Part shown: piece after piece, positions 19,250-28,699 of the stretch | How the letters are laid out: every line of letters starts with the position of its first letter | How positions within the stretch are numbered: position 1 is the stretch's first letter | Assembly (NCBI RefSeq): GCF_006386545.1 | Contig: NZ_SWAR01000026.1 | Location: 1-64,000 of the forward strand | Direction: 5' to 3' | Length of the DNA stretch: 64,000 nucleotides | From: Methylibium rhizosphaerae | GTDB taxonomy: Bacteria; Pseudomonadota; Gammaproteobacteria; Burkholderiales; Burkholderiaceae_C | Notes under the pieces: model-generated | Seen by the model: only the letters and a program-made list of their open reading frames with translations | Database searches by the model: none | Told to the model about the DNA's origin: nothing | Position numbers and translations under genes: made by a program

Positions 19250-20107
19250 TCAGCCCTGTACCGTCCGCTGCCGCTGCTCTCCCAGCCCCTGGATGCCCAG
19301 GCGCACCGTCTGGCCCGCGACCAGGTATTTGGGCGGCTTCTGCCCCAGGCCCACGCCGGGCGGTGTGCCGGTGGCGATGATGTCGCCGGGCTGCAGGCTC
19401 ATGAAGCGGCTGAGGTAGCTCACCAGCTGCCGCACGCCGAACACCATCGTGCGGGTGTTGCCGTTCTGGTAGCGATGGCCGTCGACCTCCAGCCACAGGT
19501 CCAGCTGCTGCGGGTCGGGCACCTCGTCGGCGGTGACCAGCCAGGGGCCGATCGGTCCGAAGGTGTCGCAGCCCTTGCCTTTGTCCCACTGGCCGCCGCC
19601 GCGCTCGAGCTGGATCTCGCGCTCGGACACGTCGTGGACCACGCAGTAGCCGGCCACGTGGTTCATCGCGTCGGCTTCGTCGATGTAGCGTCCGCCATCG
19701 CCGATCACCACGCCGAGCTCCACCTCCCAGTCGGTGCGGGTGGAACCGCGCGGAATCTCGACGTCGTCGTTGGGGCCGCAGATCGCGCTGGTCCACTTGC
19801 CGAAGACCACCGGCTCCGCGGGCACGGGCATGTTGGACTCGGCCGCATGGTCGGCGTAGTTGAGGCCGATGCAGATGAACTTGCCGGTGCGCCCCACGCA
19901 CGGGCCCAGCCGCAGGTCCTGCTGCGGCATGCCGTCCACCAGCGGCAGCGAGCCCGGGTCGATGCCGCGCAGCCGCGCCAGGCCTTGCGCGGTGAGCACC
20001 TCGCCGGCAAGGTCGGGCACCACGGCCGACAGATCACGCACCCGGCCTTCGGCATCGAGCACGCCGGGCTTTTCCTGGCCCCGGGGGCCGTAGCGGAGCA
20101 GTTTCAA
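19250..20107 (-). CDS. fumarylacetoacetate hydrolase family protein, likely 2,4-diketo-3-deoxy-L-fuconate hydrolase
   Basis: A 285-residue member of the FAH superfamily, which cleaves C-C bonds of diketo acids using a metal bound by Glu/Asp. Visible: GLNYADHAAES, the metal-site segment DWEVELGVVIG, GGQWDKGKGCDTFGP and TGTPPGVG near the end. Position in an L-fucose operon, right after the 2-keto-3-deoxy-fuconate dehydrogenase, makes the hydrolase giving pyruvate and L-lactate the best call. Ureidoglycolate lyase is a closely similar relative but there is no purine-degradation context. Confidence 0.88.
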   Translation of the reverse strand: MKLLRYGPRGQEKPGVLDAEGRVRDLSAVVPDLAGEVLTAQGLARLRGIDPGSLPLVDGMPQQDLRLGPCVGRTGKFICIGLNYADHAAESNMPVPAEPVVFGKWTSAICGPNDDVEIPRGSTRTDWEVELGVVIGDGGRYIDEADAMNHVAGYCVVHDVSEREIQLERGGGQWDKGKGCDTFGPIGPWLVTADEVPDPQQLDLWLEVDGHRYQNGNTRTMVFGVRQLVSYLSRFMSLQPGDIIATGTPPGVGLGQKPPKYLVAGQTVRLGIQGLGEQRQRTVQG

Positions 20108-20158
20108 GGGAAGCGTCCTTTCAGTCGCAAGTTCAGCAGGTTCAGCAGGTCAGCAAGT

Positions 20159-20908
20159 TCAGATGGTGACCCCGCCGTCGACCAGCACGGCCTGGCCGGT
20201 GACGAAGCGCGACTCGTCGCTCAGCAGGTACACCACCATCGGCGAGATATCGTCGACGGTGGCCAGGCGGCCCATGGGCTGGCGGGCAATGAAGTCCTTC
20301 TCGGCCCGCACCGGATCGGGTGCACGGGCGATGCGCTGGCGCAGCGACGGAGTATCGACCGTGCCGGGGCACAGGGCGTTGCAGCGCAGGCCCCGCGCAA
20401 CGAAATCTGCCGCGATCGCCTTGGTGAGGCCGATCACCGCCGCCTTGGTGACCCCGTAGGCGAAGCGGTTCGGGAAGCCCTTGATCGACGACGCCATCGA
20501 GGCCATGTTGAGGATGGCCGGCGAGCTGCCCGCAGCCGCCTTGTCGAGCATGCCGGGCAGGAAGGCGCGGGTCATGCGGTACATGCTCTTGACATTGAGA
20601 TCGAGGCTGAAGTCCCAGGCCGCTTCGTCGCAGTCGAGCACCGTGCCTTCGTGCACGAAGCCGGCGCAGTTGAACAGTCCGTCCAGCGCCGGCAGGTCCC
20701 GGGCCAGCGACTCCACCGCAGACGCATCGCGCACGTCGAGCACCTTCGTCCGCATGCCGGGTGCCTCGCCGACCAGCGTGTCGAGCAGGTCGGCGCGTAC
20801 GTCGGTGGCGATGACCTGCGCACCCTCGCGCAGGCAGGCGATGGCGCTGGCGCGGCCGATGCCCTGGCCGGCGGCGGTGATCAGGAGGGTCTTGCCTTTC
20901 AGGCGCAT
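20159..20908 (-). CDS. short-chain dehydrogenase, likely 2-keto-3-deoxy-L-fuconate dehydrogenase
   Basis: A 249-residue NAD(P)-dependent SDR. The cofactor motif is TAAGQGIG (residues about 10-17), followed by an Asp at the end of the second strand (VIATDVRAD), which favours NAD. The catalytic Tyr and Lys are in AYGVTKAA. In the L-fucose oxidative pathway this enzyme makes 2,4-diketo-3-deoxy-L-fuconate, the substrate of the adjacent FAH hydrolase. The call relies on position and on the family resemblance to BDH2-type KDF dehydrogenases. Confidence 0.86.
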   Translation of the reverse strand: MRLKGKTLLITAAGQGIGRASAIACLREGAQVIATDVRADLLDTLVGEAPGMRTKVLDVRDASAVESLARDLPALDGLFNCAGFVHEGTVLDCDEAAWDFSLDLNVKSMYRMTRAFLPGMLDKAAAGSSPAILNMASMASSIKGFPNRFAYGVTKAAVIGLTKAIAADFVARGLRCNALCPGTVDTPSLRQRIARAPDPVRAEKDFIARQPMGRLATVDDISPMVVYLLSDESRFVTGQAVLVDGGVTI

Positions 20909-20936
20909 GGGAGGGCTCCCTGGAAATCGTCGGGCG

Positions 20937-21734
<798 letters not shown>

Positions 21735-21751
21735 TCACGCGGGCGCCCGGG

Positions 21752-23290
21752 TCACATCACCGCCCCCAGCTGCCAGGGCACGAACTCGTTGTCGCCCAGT
21801 CCGTGCTGTTCGCTCAGGGTGGGCTGGCCCGATGCCACGGCCAGCATGAGCCGGAAGATACGCTCGCCCGCCTCGGCCACGCCAAGGGTGCCGTCGATGA
21901 TCTCGCCGGCATTGAAGTCCATGTCCATGCTCATGCGCCGGTACATCGCGGTGTTGGTGGCGAGCTTGAGCGACGGCACGGGCTTGCAGCCGTAGGTGGA
22001 CCCGCGGCCGGTGGTGAAGCAAATCAGGTTCGCGCCGCCGGCCACCTGGCCGGTGGCCGACACCGGGTCGTAGCCCGGCGTGTCCATGAACACCAGGCCG
22101 CGGCTTTGCACGGGCTGCGCGTACTCCACCACGTCCATCAGCGTGCTGCCGCCCCCCTTGGCCACCGCGCCCAGCGACTTCTCCAGGATGGTGGTGATGC
22201 CGCCGGCCTTGTTGCCCGGCGAGGGGTTGTTGTTCATCTCGGCGCCGTTGCGCGCGGCGTAGTCCTCCCACCACTGCAGCCGCGACATCAGCCGCTGCGC
22301 CACCTCGGGCGATGCGGCGCGCGCGGTCAGCAGGTGCTCGGCGCCATAGATCTCCGGCGTCTCCGACAGGATGGCCGTGCCGCCATGGCGCACCAGGAGA
22401 TCGACTGCCGCGCCCAGCGCCGGATTCGCACTGATGCCCGAGTAGCCGTCGGAGCCGCCGCACTGCAGGCCGACCACCAGGTGCGAGACGGGCAGGCGTG
22501 TGCGCCGAGCCAGTGCCGCCGGCACGGCCAGTTCGCGCACCAGCGCCTGTCCGAGATCGATCGCCTCGCGCGTGCCGCCGGCATCCTGGATGGTGAGCAT
22601 GCGGATGCGCTCGCGTGCGGTGGCATCCAGGCCTTCGACCAGTGCATCGACCTGGTTGACCTCGCAGCCCAGCCCCACCACCAGCACCGCGGCGAAGTTC
22701 GGATGGGCGGCATAGCCGCGCAGCGTGCGCCGCAGCAGCTCGAGGCCTTCGCCATCGCTCATGCCGCAGCCGCTGCCATGGGTGATGGCCACCACGCCGT
22801 CCACACCGGGCAGCGTGGCGAGCGCGGGGCCGCTGAAGGCTTGCGCGATCGCCTTGCACACCGTGGCCGAGCAGTTCACCGAGGAGACCACGCCGATGTA
22901 ATTGCGGGTTCCGGCGCGGCCATCGGGGCGCAGGTAGCCTTCGAAGCTCGCGTGTTCGCCGGCGGCCACGTGCGCCGCCTGCCCGCCGGCCGCGGCGCGC
23001 GGCGGCAGCGACTGACCCATGCCCACGTTGTGCACATGCACGTGTTCGCCGGGCTGGATGTCGGCAGCTGCCATGCCGATGGGCAAACCGTACTTCAGCA
23101 CGGCCTCGCCGCGCGCGATCGGACGCAGCGCGATCTTGTGACCCGCCTCGATCGGGTCCTTCACTCGAATCGTCGTGCCGCCGGTCGATGCAATGTCCGC
23201 GTCCGGCGCGAGTGCGACGCGTGCGACCGCAACGTTGTCAGCAGGGTGGAGCACGATCAGCGCAGGCACGGGCGGGCGGTCAGTCGACAT
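21752..23290 (-). CDS. uxaA: UxaA-family dehydratase (altronate dehydratase type)
   Basis: A 512-residue protein with an N-terminal SAF domain (about residues 10-95, with KIALRPIARGEAVLKYGLPIG) and a C-terminal galactarate/altronate dehydratase domain (THGSGCGMSDGEGLELL, GLQCGGSDGYSG, NNNPSPGNKAGGITT, CFTTGRGS). Enzymes of this family remove water from D-altronate or D-galactarate. Beside a tagaturonate-type reductase and an L-galactonate-type dehydrogenase, altronate to 2-keto-3-deoxygluconate is the likely reaction. The start at 23290 (MSTDRPPVP) overlaps the previous gene's end by 11 bases. The UxaA family also contains sugar-acid dehydratases with other substrates, including 6-deoxy acids. 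Confidence 0.85.
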   Translation of the reverse strand: MSTDRPPVPALIVLHPADNVAVARVALAPDADIASTGGTTIRVKDPIEAGHKIALRPIARGEAVLKYGLPIGMAAADIQPGEHVHVHNVGMGQSLPPRAAAGGQAAHVAAGEHASFEGYLRPDGRAGTRNYIGVVSSVNCSATVCKAIAQAFSGPALATLPGVDGVVAITHGSGCGMSDGEGLELLRRTLRGYAAHPNFAAVLVVGLGCEVNQVDALVEGLDATARERIRMLTIQDAGGTREAIDLGQALVRELAVPAALARRTRLPVSHLVVGLQCGGSDGYSGISANPALGAAVDLLVRHGGTAILSETPEIYGAEHLLTARAASPEVAQRLMSRLQWWEDYAARNGAEMNNNPSPGNKAGGITTILEKSLGAVAKGGGSTLMDVVEYAQPVQSRGLVFMDTPGYDPVSATGQVAGGANLICFTTGRGSTYGCKPVPSLKLATNTAMYRRMSMDMDFNAGEIIDGTLGVAEAGERIFRLMLAVASGQPTLSEQHGLGDNEFVPWQLGAVM

Positions 23291-23621
23291 GGAACACGCA
23301 CTCCATCGACGCCCAGTGTTCACCGGCCGAGCGGCTGGGCAAGGGCCGCTGGCAGGGGCTGCAGAAGGTCCACCAGCGGCGGGTTTCCGGGTCGGCGGCG
23401 ATCGCGGCCATGTCCGCCTCGTAGTCGCTGCCGTGATATTCCCAGTAACCGAAGAGCAGGTTCTCCGGCTCGCGCAGGAAGATGGTGTAGTTGCGGATGT
23501 TGGACGCGGCCAGCCGCGCCAGAACGGCCGGCCATACGGCGGCGTGCAGCCGCTTGTATTCGGCGATGTGGTCCGGCTCGATGCCGATCACCATGCCCAT
23601 GCGTTGCATCGAAGGCTCCAT
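23280..23621 (-). CDS. L-rhamnose mutarotase-family protein (likely L-fucose/L-galactose mutarotase)
   Basis: A 113-residue protein of the RhaM/YiiL family, which interconverts sugar anomers before oxidation. Signature pieces: MGMVIGIEPDHIAEYKRLH (His in the active site), AVWPAVLARLAASNIRNYTIFL and LFGYWEYHG; the tail WWTFCSPCQRPLP is also typical. It lies in an operon for L-fucose-type sugars, so the substrate is probably L-fucose or L-galactose rather than L-rhamnose; no rhamnose genes are nearby. Confidence 0.85.
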   Translation of the reverse strand: MEPSMQRMGMVIGIEPDHIAEYKRLHAAVWPAVLARLAASNIRNYTIFLREPENLLFGYWEYHGSDYEADMAAIAADPETRRWWTFCSPCQRPLPSRSAGEHWASMECVFHVD

Positions 23622-23623
23622 GT

Positions 23624-24757
23624 TCAGTGCGGCGGCAGCAGCGCTGCCTGCAGGCGCGGCTGCGCCAGTTCGGGCAGGTGCAGGCGCGCCAGCTCGACCA
23701 GGGGTTGAAGTCGGCGCGCCTTCTTTTGCTCATGGTTCTGCGCAATGTCGGACAGTCGGTGCGCGAGGAACGGATTGAGCAGGCGGTCCCGCAGGCCGGC
23801 GAGGTAGCGGCGCGCGTCGTCGCCCTCCCCCAGCGCGTCGAACACCGGCAGCACCTCCTGCTGCCAGGCGCCTTCGAGCGGCTGGCGCAGTGCCGGCTCC
23901 TGCATCGCCTGCAGCACCGTCATGTCGGAGCCGAACCCGCCCTTGATCCACAGGTCGGCCAGCACCGTGTGGCCGAGGTTGAGCAGGAAGAGCTTGAGCC
24001 GCTCGAAACGCCCGAGGTCGGCGGTCACCACCACGGCAGGATGCACGCAAGGCAGCGTCAGACCCGGCTGCGCTTCGACGGCCCACAAGGCGTAGGGCTC
24101 CGCCACCGCGCCGACGGGCTCCAGGGCCTCCGACACGATGCGGTCCACCAGCGAGTTCGCCCAGACCACCCGGGCTTCCATCCAGTCGATGAACGCGGGC
24201 GCGCATTGCCAGTCACGCGCCAGCTGCAGGACGACCTCGCGCAGCCGGGCGCCATTGCGCGACACCAGCTCGCAAGGCAGCAGGGTCATGCCGGCATCGG
24301 GCCGTGCCTGCCAGCGGTCGTGCAGCAGGACCAGCAGCTTCGCGGGAAAGCCAGCCGGTGCCGGCGCCGCACGGTCCAGCAGCGCGGCACCGTCGGCGGC
24401 CGACAGGGCCCAACCGCCATCGCCGGTGTTGGACACGATCACCTGCACCGGCCCGCGGGCGCGTTCGCGCACGGCCTGCCAGTCAACGCCGGCATGAAAG
24501 GCTTCGCGCACCGAGCGGCAGGTACGGCGCATCTCCACCGGCTGCCCGTCCGCCAGGCCGCGCACGATCACCTCGAAGCCCTCCGCACGCGCCAGGGCCT
24601 GGGTGCGCCGGGTGCTGACCGGGTTGCCGGTGGTCTGGACGACGGTGATGCCGCCCAGGGCCTCGCCGCGCTCGGCGGCCTCGCTGACGAAGAGATCGAC
24701 ATGCGCCTGCAGGAAGCGGCTGGTGCCGAACTGCAGGATGGGATGGCCGGCGCTCAT
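23624..24757 (-). CDS. mannitol dehydrogenase-family reductase (tagaturonate/fructuronate reductase type)
   Basis: A 377-residue NAD-dependent polyol dehydrogenase of the MtlD/UxaB family. The N-terminus has the nucleotide-binding start ILQFGTSRFLQAHVD, then VSNTGDGGW, LPCELVSRNG and the catalytic Lys-containing helix region MTVLQAM. It is shorter than UxaB (about 480) and belongs to the compact subgroup. The start at 24757 is the first ATG after the upstream gene's stop; the frame stays open further upstream only as a shadow of the zinc dehydrogenase. The inferred reaction is D-tagaturonate to D-altronate. Confidence 0.8.
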   Translation of the reverse strand: MSAGHPILQFGTSRFLQAHVDLFVSEAAERGEALGGITVVQTTGNPVSTRRTQALARAEGFEVIVRGLADGQPVEMRRTCRSVREAFHAGVDWQAVRERARGPVQVIVSNTGDGGWALSAADGAALLDRAAPAPAGFPAKLLVLLHDRWQARPDAGMTLLPCELVSRNGARLREVVLQLARDWQCAPAFIDWMEARVVWANSLVDRIVSEALEPVGAVAEPYALWAVEAQPGLTLPCVHPAVVVTADLGRFERLKLFLLNLGHTVLADLWIKGGFGSDMTVLQAMQEPALRQPLEGAWQQEVLPVFDALGEGDDARRYLAGLRDRLLNPFLAHRLSDIAQNHEQKKARRLQPLVELARLHLPELAQPRLQAALLPPH

Positions 24758-24771
24758 CGCTTCCGCTTCGA

Positions 24772-25782
24772 TCAGCACTCGACGATGGCCTTGATCACGC
24801 CTTCGGCCGGATCCAGCAGCCGCTGGAAGCGCTGCGGCACCTCCGACAGCGCGAGCCGGTGCGTGGCCAGCGCGGCATCGGGCACCAGGCCTGCCTTCAT
24901 CGCCTGCATCACCGTCTCGAAGTCCTCGGTGGTGGCATTGCGGCTGCTCAGCAGCGTGGTCTCGCGGCGATGGAACTCGGGGTCCGAGAAGCGGATGTCG
25001 CCTTGCACGATGGACACCAGCACGTAGCGCCCGCCATGGGCAACGAAGCGGAAGCCGCGCTCCATGGCCTGGGCGTTGCCGGTGGCGTCGAACACCACGT
25101 CGAAGAACTCGCCCTGGCTCAGCCGCGCCAGTTCGGCCTCGTCGCCCTCCCCCAGCGGGACGGCGGCGGCCACGCCCACGTGCCGCAGCGCAAAGTCCAG
25201 CCGCGGCTGTCGGCCGTCGATGGCGGTCACCGTGGCGCCGCGCAGCCTGGCGAAGATCATCGCCGCCAGGCCGATCGGCCCGGCGCCGACCACCAGCACG
25301 CGCTGCCCGGCGGCGACCTCGCCGCGGCGAACCGCGTGCGCACCGATGGCAAGAAACTCGAGCATGGCAGCCTGGTCCAGCGTGATGCCTTCGGCCTTGC
25401 CGACGAAGCGCCGCGGCACGGTGAGGTATTCGGTGAACGCGCCGTCGCGGTGAACACCCAGCACCTGGATGTTCACGCAGCAGTTGGTCTTGCCCTGGCG
25501 GCAGGCCGCGCAGCGGCCACAGGACAGGTAGGGCATGACATAGACGGGCTCGCCCGGCGTCAGGCCGCTGTCGGCATCGGCCTCCTCCACCACGCCCGAC
25601 AGTTCGTGCCCCATGACGCGCGGATAGGCGAGGTACGGCTGGTGGCCGGTGAAGATGTGCAGGTCGGTGCCGCACACACCGACCCGCTTCACGCGCAGCA
25701 GGACGTCCCCGGGCGCGCGCTCAGGCCGCGGGCGCTCCAGCGCCTGCAGGTTTCTCGGTGATTCGCAGATGACGGTCAGCAT
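24772..25782 (-). CDS. zinc-dependent alcohol dehydrogenase, likely L-galactonate 5-dehydrogenase
   Basis: A 336-residue medium-chain dehydrogenase. Catalytic zinc ligands: Cys37 (GVCGTDLH), His59 and Glu60 (GHE). Structural zinc: Cys88, Cys91, Cys94 and Cys102. NAD-binding motif VVGAGPIGL near residue 168. Relatives include E. coli LgoD/YjjN, which oxidises L-galactonate to D-tagaturonate, and its product would feed the reductase encoded 14 bases downstream. Sorbitol- or threonine-type activities are alternatives, but the linkage dehydrogenase-reductase-UxaA is the exact L-galactonate route. Confidence 0.82.
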   Translation of the reverse strand: MLTVICESPRNLQALERPRPERAPGDVLLRVKRVGVCGTDLHIFTGHQPYLAYPRVMGHELSGVVEEADADSGLTPGEPVYVMPYLSCGRCAACRQGKTNCCVNIQVLGVHRDGAFTEYLTVPRRFVGKAEGITLDQAAMLEFLAIGAHAVRRGEVAAGQRVLVVGAGPIGLAAMIFARLRGATVTAIDGRQPRLDFALRHVGVAAAVPLGEGDEAELARLSQGEFFDVVFDATGNAQAMERGFRFVAHGGRYVLVSIVQGDIRFSDPEFHRRETTLLSSRNATTEDFETVMQAMKAGLVPDAALATHRLALSEVPQRFQRLLDPAEGVIKAIVEC

Positions 25783-25821
25783 GGGATGGAGTGGTGATGA
25801 GGCAGGACGCGGGCGCAGTCG

Positions 25822-26682
25822 TCAGCGCGTGGCGAACAGCCCGTACAGGCGCATCGCGTTGGCGCCGAACAGGTCTGCCCGGTCGGCGTCCGACATCGCC
25901 GGATCGATGGCCGCGAACAAGGCCCGGCTCATCTCGAGCCAGTCGGGGTAGTGGCCGGCCAGTCGCAGCACCGGCCAGTCGCTCCCCCACAGCAGGCGCC
26001 GCGGGCCGAACAGCTCCCACAAGGCATGCACATAGGGGCGCAGCGCTTCGGCGCTGCGGCGCGGGCCGGCTTCGGTGAGCAGACCCGAGACCTTGCAGCA
26101 CACCTGCGGCAGTGCGGCCAGCGCCGCCATGCGGCTGCGCCACGGCTCCAGCTCGCCGCTCGCGATGGGAGGCTTGGCGCCGTGGTCGATCACGATCCGC
26201 AGGCCGGGATGGCGTGCCGCGAAGCCGTGCAGCGCTTCCAGGTGACGGGTGAGCACCAGCGCGTCGAAGACGAGGCCGTGCTGCACCATCGCGCGGGCGC
26301 CGCCGTCGACGGCGCGATCGGCGATCCAGTCGTCATCCGGCAGGTCCTGCAGCATGGGCCGCAGCCCCTTGAGCTTCGAACGGGCGGCCAGGGCGGCGAT
26401 GCGTTCGGGCGCATCCGCCGCCTTCAGGTCGGTCCAGCCCACCACGCCCCAGATGAAGCGGTGCTGGTCGGCCAGGTCCAGCATCCAGCGTGTGTCGTCC
26501 TCGCTGGGCAGCGTCTGCACCAGCACCGTGCCGTCGATCCCGGCTTGCCGGCGCAAGGGCTCCAGGTCGACCGGCAGGAAGTCGCGATGGATGGCGGCCA
26601 GTTCGGCCGGCGGCCAGTGCCCCTGCCGGTCGGCCAGGCGCCAGAAGTGCTGGTGGGCGTCGACGCGCGGCACGGCAGACAT
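25822..26682 (-). CDS. amidohydrolase-family lactonase, likely L-fuconolactonase
   Basis: A 286-residue metal-dependent hydrolase of the COG3618 type. N-terminal metal motif DAHQHFW, conserved PSEDDTRWML, the Lys/His pair in GLRIVIDHGAKPP, CKVSGLLTEA and the C-terminal catalytic Asp in WGSDWPV. Enzymes of this group open L-fuconolactone (and related lactones such as L-galactono-lactone), linking the dehydrogenase to the dehydratase in this operon. Starts at MSAVPRVD; spacing to the binding-protein gene is short. Confidence 0.88.
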   Translation of the reverse strand: MSAVPRVDAHQHFWRLADRQGHWPPAELAAIHRDFLPVDLEPLRRQAGIDGTVLVQTLPSEDDTRWMLDLADQHRFIWGVVGWTDLKAADAPERIAALAARSKLKGLRPMLQDLPDDDWIADRAVDGGARAMVQHGLVFDALVLTRHLEALHGFAARHPGLRIVIDHGAKPPIASGELEPWRSRMAALAALPQVCCKVSGLLTEAGPRRSAEALRPYVHALWELFGPRRLLWGSDWPVLRLAGHYPDWLEMSRALFAAIDPAMSDADRADLFGANAMRLYGLFATR

Positions 26683-26700
26683 CGGTCGTGGCCCCTCTGC

Positions 26701-27654
26701 TCAGTACAGAACGTTCTTCGCCTCGGGCGAATCGATGTTCTTCTTGGTGACCATCACCACGCCGGTGTCGCGGAACTTCGGCACCTTCTTGCCCTGGATC
26801 ACCTCGACTGCGGTCTTCACGCCCAGGTTGCCCATCTGGTAGGCGCTCTGCACCGCGATTGCCTCGAGGGTGCCGTCCTTCACGAAGCCCTGGAGGTCGC
26901 TGTTGCCGTCGAAGCCGATGGCCACCACCTTGCCCGCCTTGCCGGCCTGGACCAGCGCGCGGCCCATGCCGATGGCGGTCGGCTCGTTGGCGCCGAAGAC
27001 GCCCTTGAGGTCGGCGTTGGCGGCGAGCACGTCGGTGGTCTGGTTCAGGGCCGTGCCCATCTGGGAGTTCGAGTAGAACGGGCCCAGGACCTGCAGCTTG
27101 GAGTGCTTCTCGATGTACTTGCGGAAGCCGCCGACACGGCCGATCTCGGAACCCGAGCCCGCCGTGTACGACATGATCGCGATCTTGCCGGTGGTGCCCA
27201 CCTTGGCGATCAGCGCCTGCGCACAGAGCTCGCCGGCCTTTTCGTTGTCGGTCGCGAGGAAGGACTGGTAATAGCTCTCTCCTGCCTTGCCGGCCGCGGA
27301 GTCGATGAGGATCACCGGGATCTTCGCTTCCCAGGCCTTCTTCATCGCGGGGATGAGCGCATCGGGGTCGGAGGGCGCGAGCACGATCGCCGCCACCTTG
27401 CGGTTGACCGCGTTCTCCACCAGCGCGACCTGGCCCGCGAGGTCTGTGTCCGACGCCGCGCCCTGGAAGCTGGCGGTGTAGCCCTTGAGTCCGGCGACGC
27501 CGTCGTTGGCCCCCTTCTTGACGTTCTGCCAGAAGTCGGAGTTGGCCGTCTTCACGATGACGGCGATCTCCTTGTCGGCGGCCATGGCCGGGGTGACGGA
27601 CGCCGCCGCCAGCAGCAGCGTCGATGCGAACCACGTGGTCAGAAGCTTTTTCAT
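26701..27654 (-). CDS. sugar ABC transporter periplasmic binding protein (RbsB family)
   Basis: A 317-residue periplasmic binding protein with a Sec signal (MKKLLTT, core, cleavage after TPAMA). The type I fold is evident: IAVIVKTANSDFWQNVKKG at the first ligand-contact loop, AIVLAPSDPDALIPAM, VILIDSAAG, FGANEPTAIG and IGFDGNSD. It recognises a pyranose or furanose and delivers it to the RbsC/RbsA-type complex encoded just upstream in the operon. The pathway genes point to L-fucose and/or L-galactose as ligand. Confidence 0.92.
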   Translation of the reverse strand: MKKLLTTWFASTLLLAAASVTPAMAADKEIAVIVKTANSDFWQNVKKGANDGVAGLKGYTASFQGAASDTDLAGQVALVENAVNRKVAAIVLAPSDPDALIPAMKKAWEAKIPVILIDSAAGKAGESYYQSFLATDNEKAGELCAQALIAKVGTTGKIAIMSYTAGSGSEIGRVGGFRKYIEKHSKLQVLGPFYSNSQMGTALNQTTDVLAANADLKGVFGANEPTAIGMGRALVQAGKAGKVVAIGFDGNSDLQGFVKDGTLEAIAVQSAYQMGNLGVKTAVEVIQGKKVPKFRDTGVVMVTKKNIDSPEAKNVLY

Positions 27655-27715
27655 GTCTCGAATCCTCTTGTTGAAGACACTTGTCTCGCAGTCCCGGTCA
27701 TCCCGCCGGGGAGGT

Positions 27716-28699
27716 TCATCGCCGATGACGCATCTGGTCGATCCACACCGTGAGGAGAATCACCAGGCCGATGATGATTTGCTGCACGAAGGCCGACACG
27801 CCACCCATGTTCAGGCCGTTGCGCAGGATGCCGATGACGAAGGCGCCGATGAGCGTGCCGGAGATGCTGCCCACGCCGCCCGACAGCGAGGTGCCGCCGA
27901 TCACGGCCGCCGCGATCGCATCGAGCTCGTACATGAGCCCTTCGCTGGGCTGCGCCGTGACGAGGCGCGACATGAGCACGCAGCCGGTGAGCCCGGCGAG
28001 CGTGCCCGACAGCACATACGCGAACAGCGTGACGCCGCGCACATCCACGCCGGACAGCCGCGCCGCCTCCGCGTTGGAACCCACCGCATACAGGTGCCGA
28101 CCCAGCTGCGTGCGGTTGAGCAGCACCGCGACGGCGATCGCCAGCACGATCATGAGCAGCACCGGGTACGGGATGCCGGGAAACAGCACGTCCGGAAAGC
28201 CGTCGTCGCCCACCTTCGCGACGCGCCACAGCGAGCCGTTGCCCAGTTCGGCGAAGCCGTCCCCCAGGCCTCCGATGGCCTTGGCGTCGGTGATCTGCAG
28301 CGCCACGCCGCGGGCGACCAGCATCATCCCGAGGGTCGCGATGAAGGGCGGCAGCTTGAGCCAGGTGACGCACAGGCCGTTGATCGCGCCGCACAGCGCG
28401 CCCACCAGCAGGCCGCCGGACATGCCGGCCCACACCGGCATGCCGGCCTTCACCAGCAGCGCAGCCACGACGCCCGACAGCGCAAGGACGGCACCCACCG
28501 ACAGGTCGATGCCGCCTGTGATGATCACGCAGGTCGCGCCGATCCCCAGGTAGGCGATGGACGTGACCTGCAGCGCCACCGTCATGCCGTTGCCGAGCGA
28601 GAAGAACGCCGGGCTGACGGCGGAGAACACCGCGGTCAGCGCCAGCAGGCTCGCGAGCGCGGCGAATTTCTGGAAGAGGTCTTTCTGGCGGTCGGTCAT
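27716..28699 (-). CDS. sugar ABC transporter permease (RbsC family)
   Basis: A 327-residue inner-membrane permease with about ten hydrophobic helices. Family motifs include TGGIDLSVGAVLALSG, the VPPFIATLG-like stretch LPPFIATLGMM, VGSNAEAARLSGV and a terminal GLVILLTVWID. It starts at 28699, and its ATG overlaps the ATPase stop by four bases (ATGA), so the two are translationally coupled. It forms the channel for the sugar bound by the RbsB-type protein. Confidence 0.92.
   Translation of the reverse strand: MTDRQKDLFQKFAALASLLALTAVFSAVSPAFFSLGNGMTVALQVTSIAYLGIGATCVIITGGIDLSVGAVLALSGVVAALLVKAGMPVWAGMSGGLLVGALCGAINGLCVTWLKLPPFIATLGMMLVARGVALQITDAKAIGGLGDGFAELGNGSLWRVAKVGDDGFPDVLFPGIPYPVLLMIVLAIAVAVLLNRTQLGRHLYAVGSNAEAARLSGVDVRGVTLFAYVLSGTLAGLTGCVLMSRLVTAQPSEGLMYELDAIAAAVIGGTSLSGGVGSISGTLIGAFVIGILRNGLNMGGVSAFVQQIIIGLVILLTVWIDQMRHRR

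Noticed and set aside
23624-25675. 683-residue frame joining the reductase with upstream sequence
   Set aside because: The upstream 300 residues are a shadow of the zinc dehydrogenase; the reductase starts at 24757 after that gene's stop.
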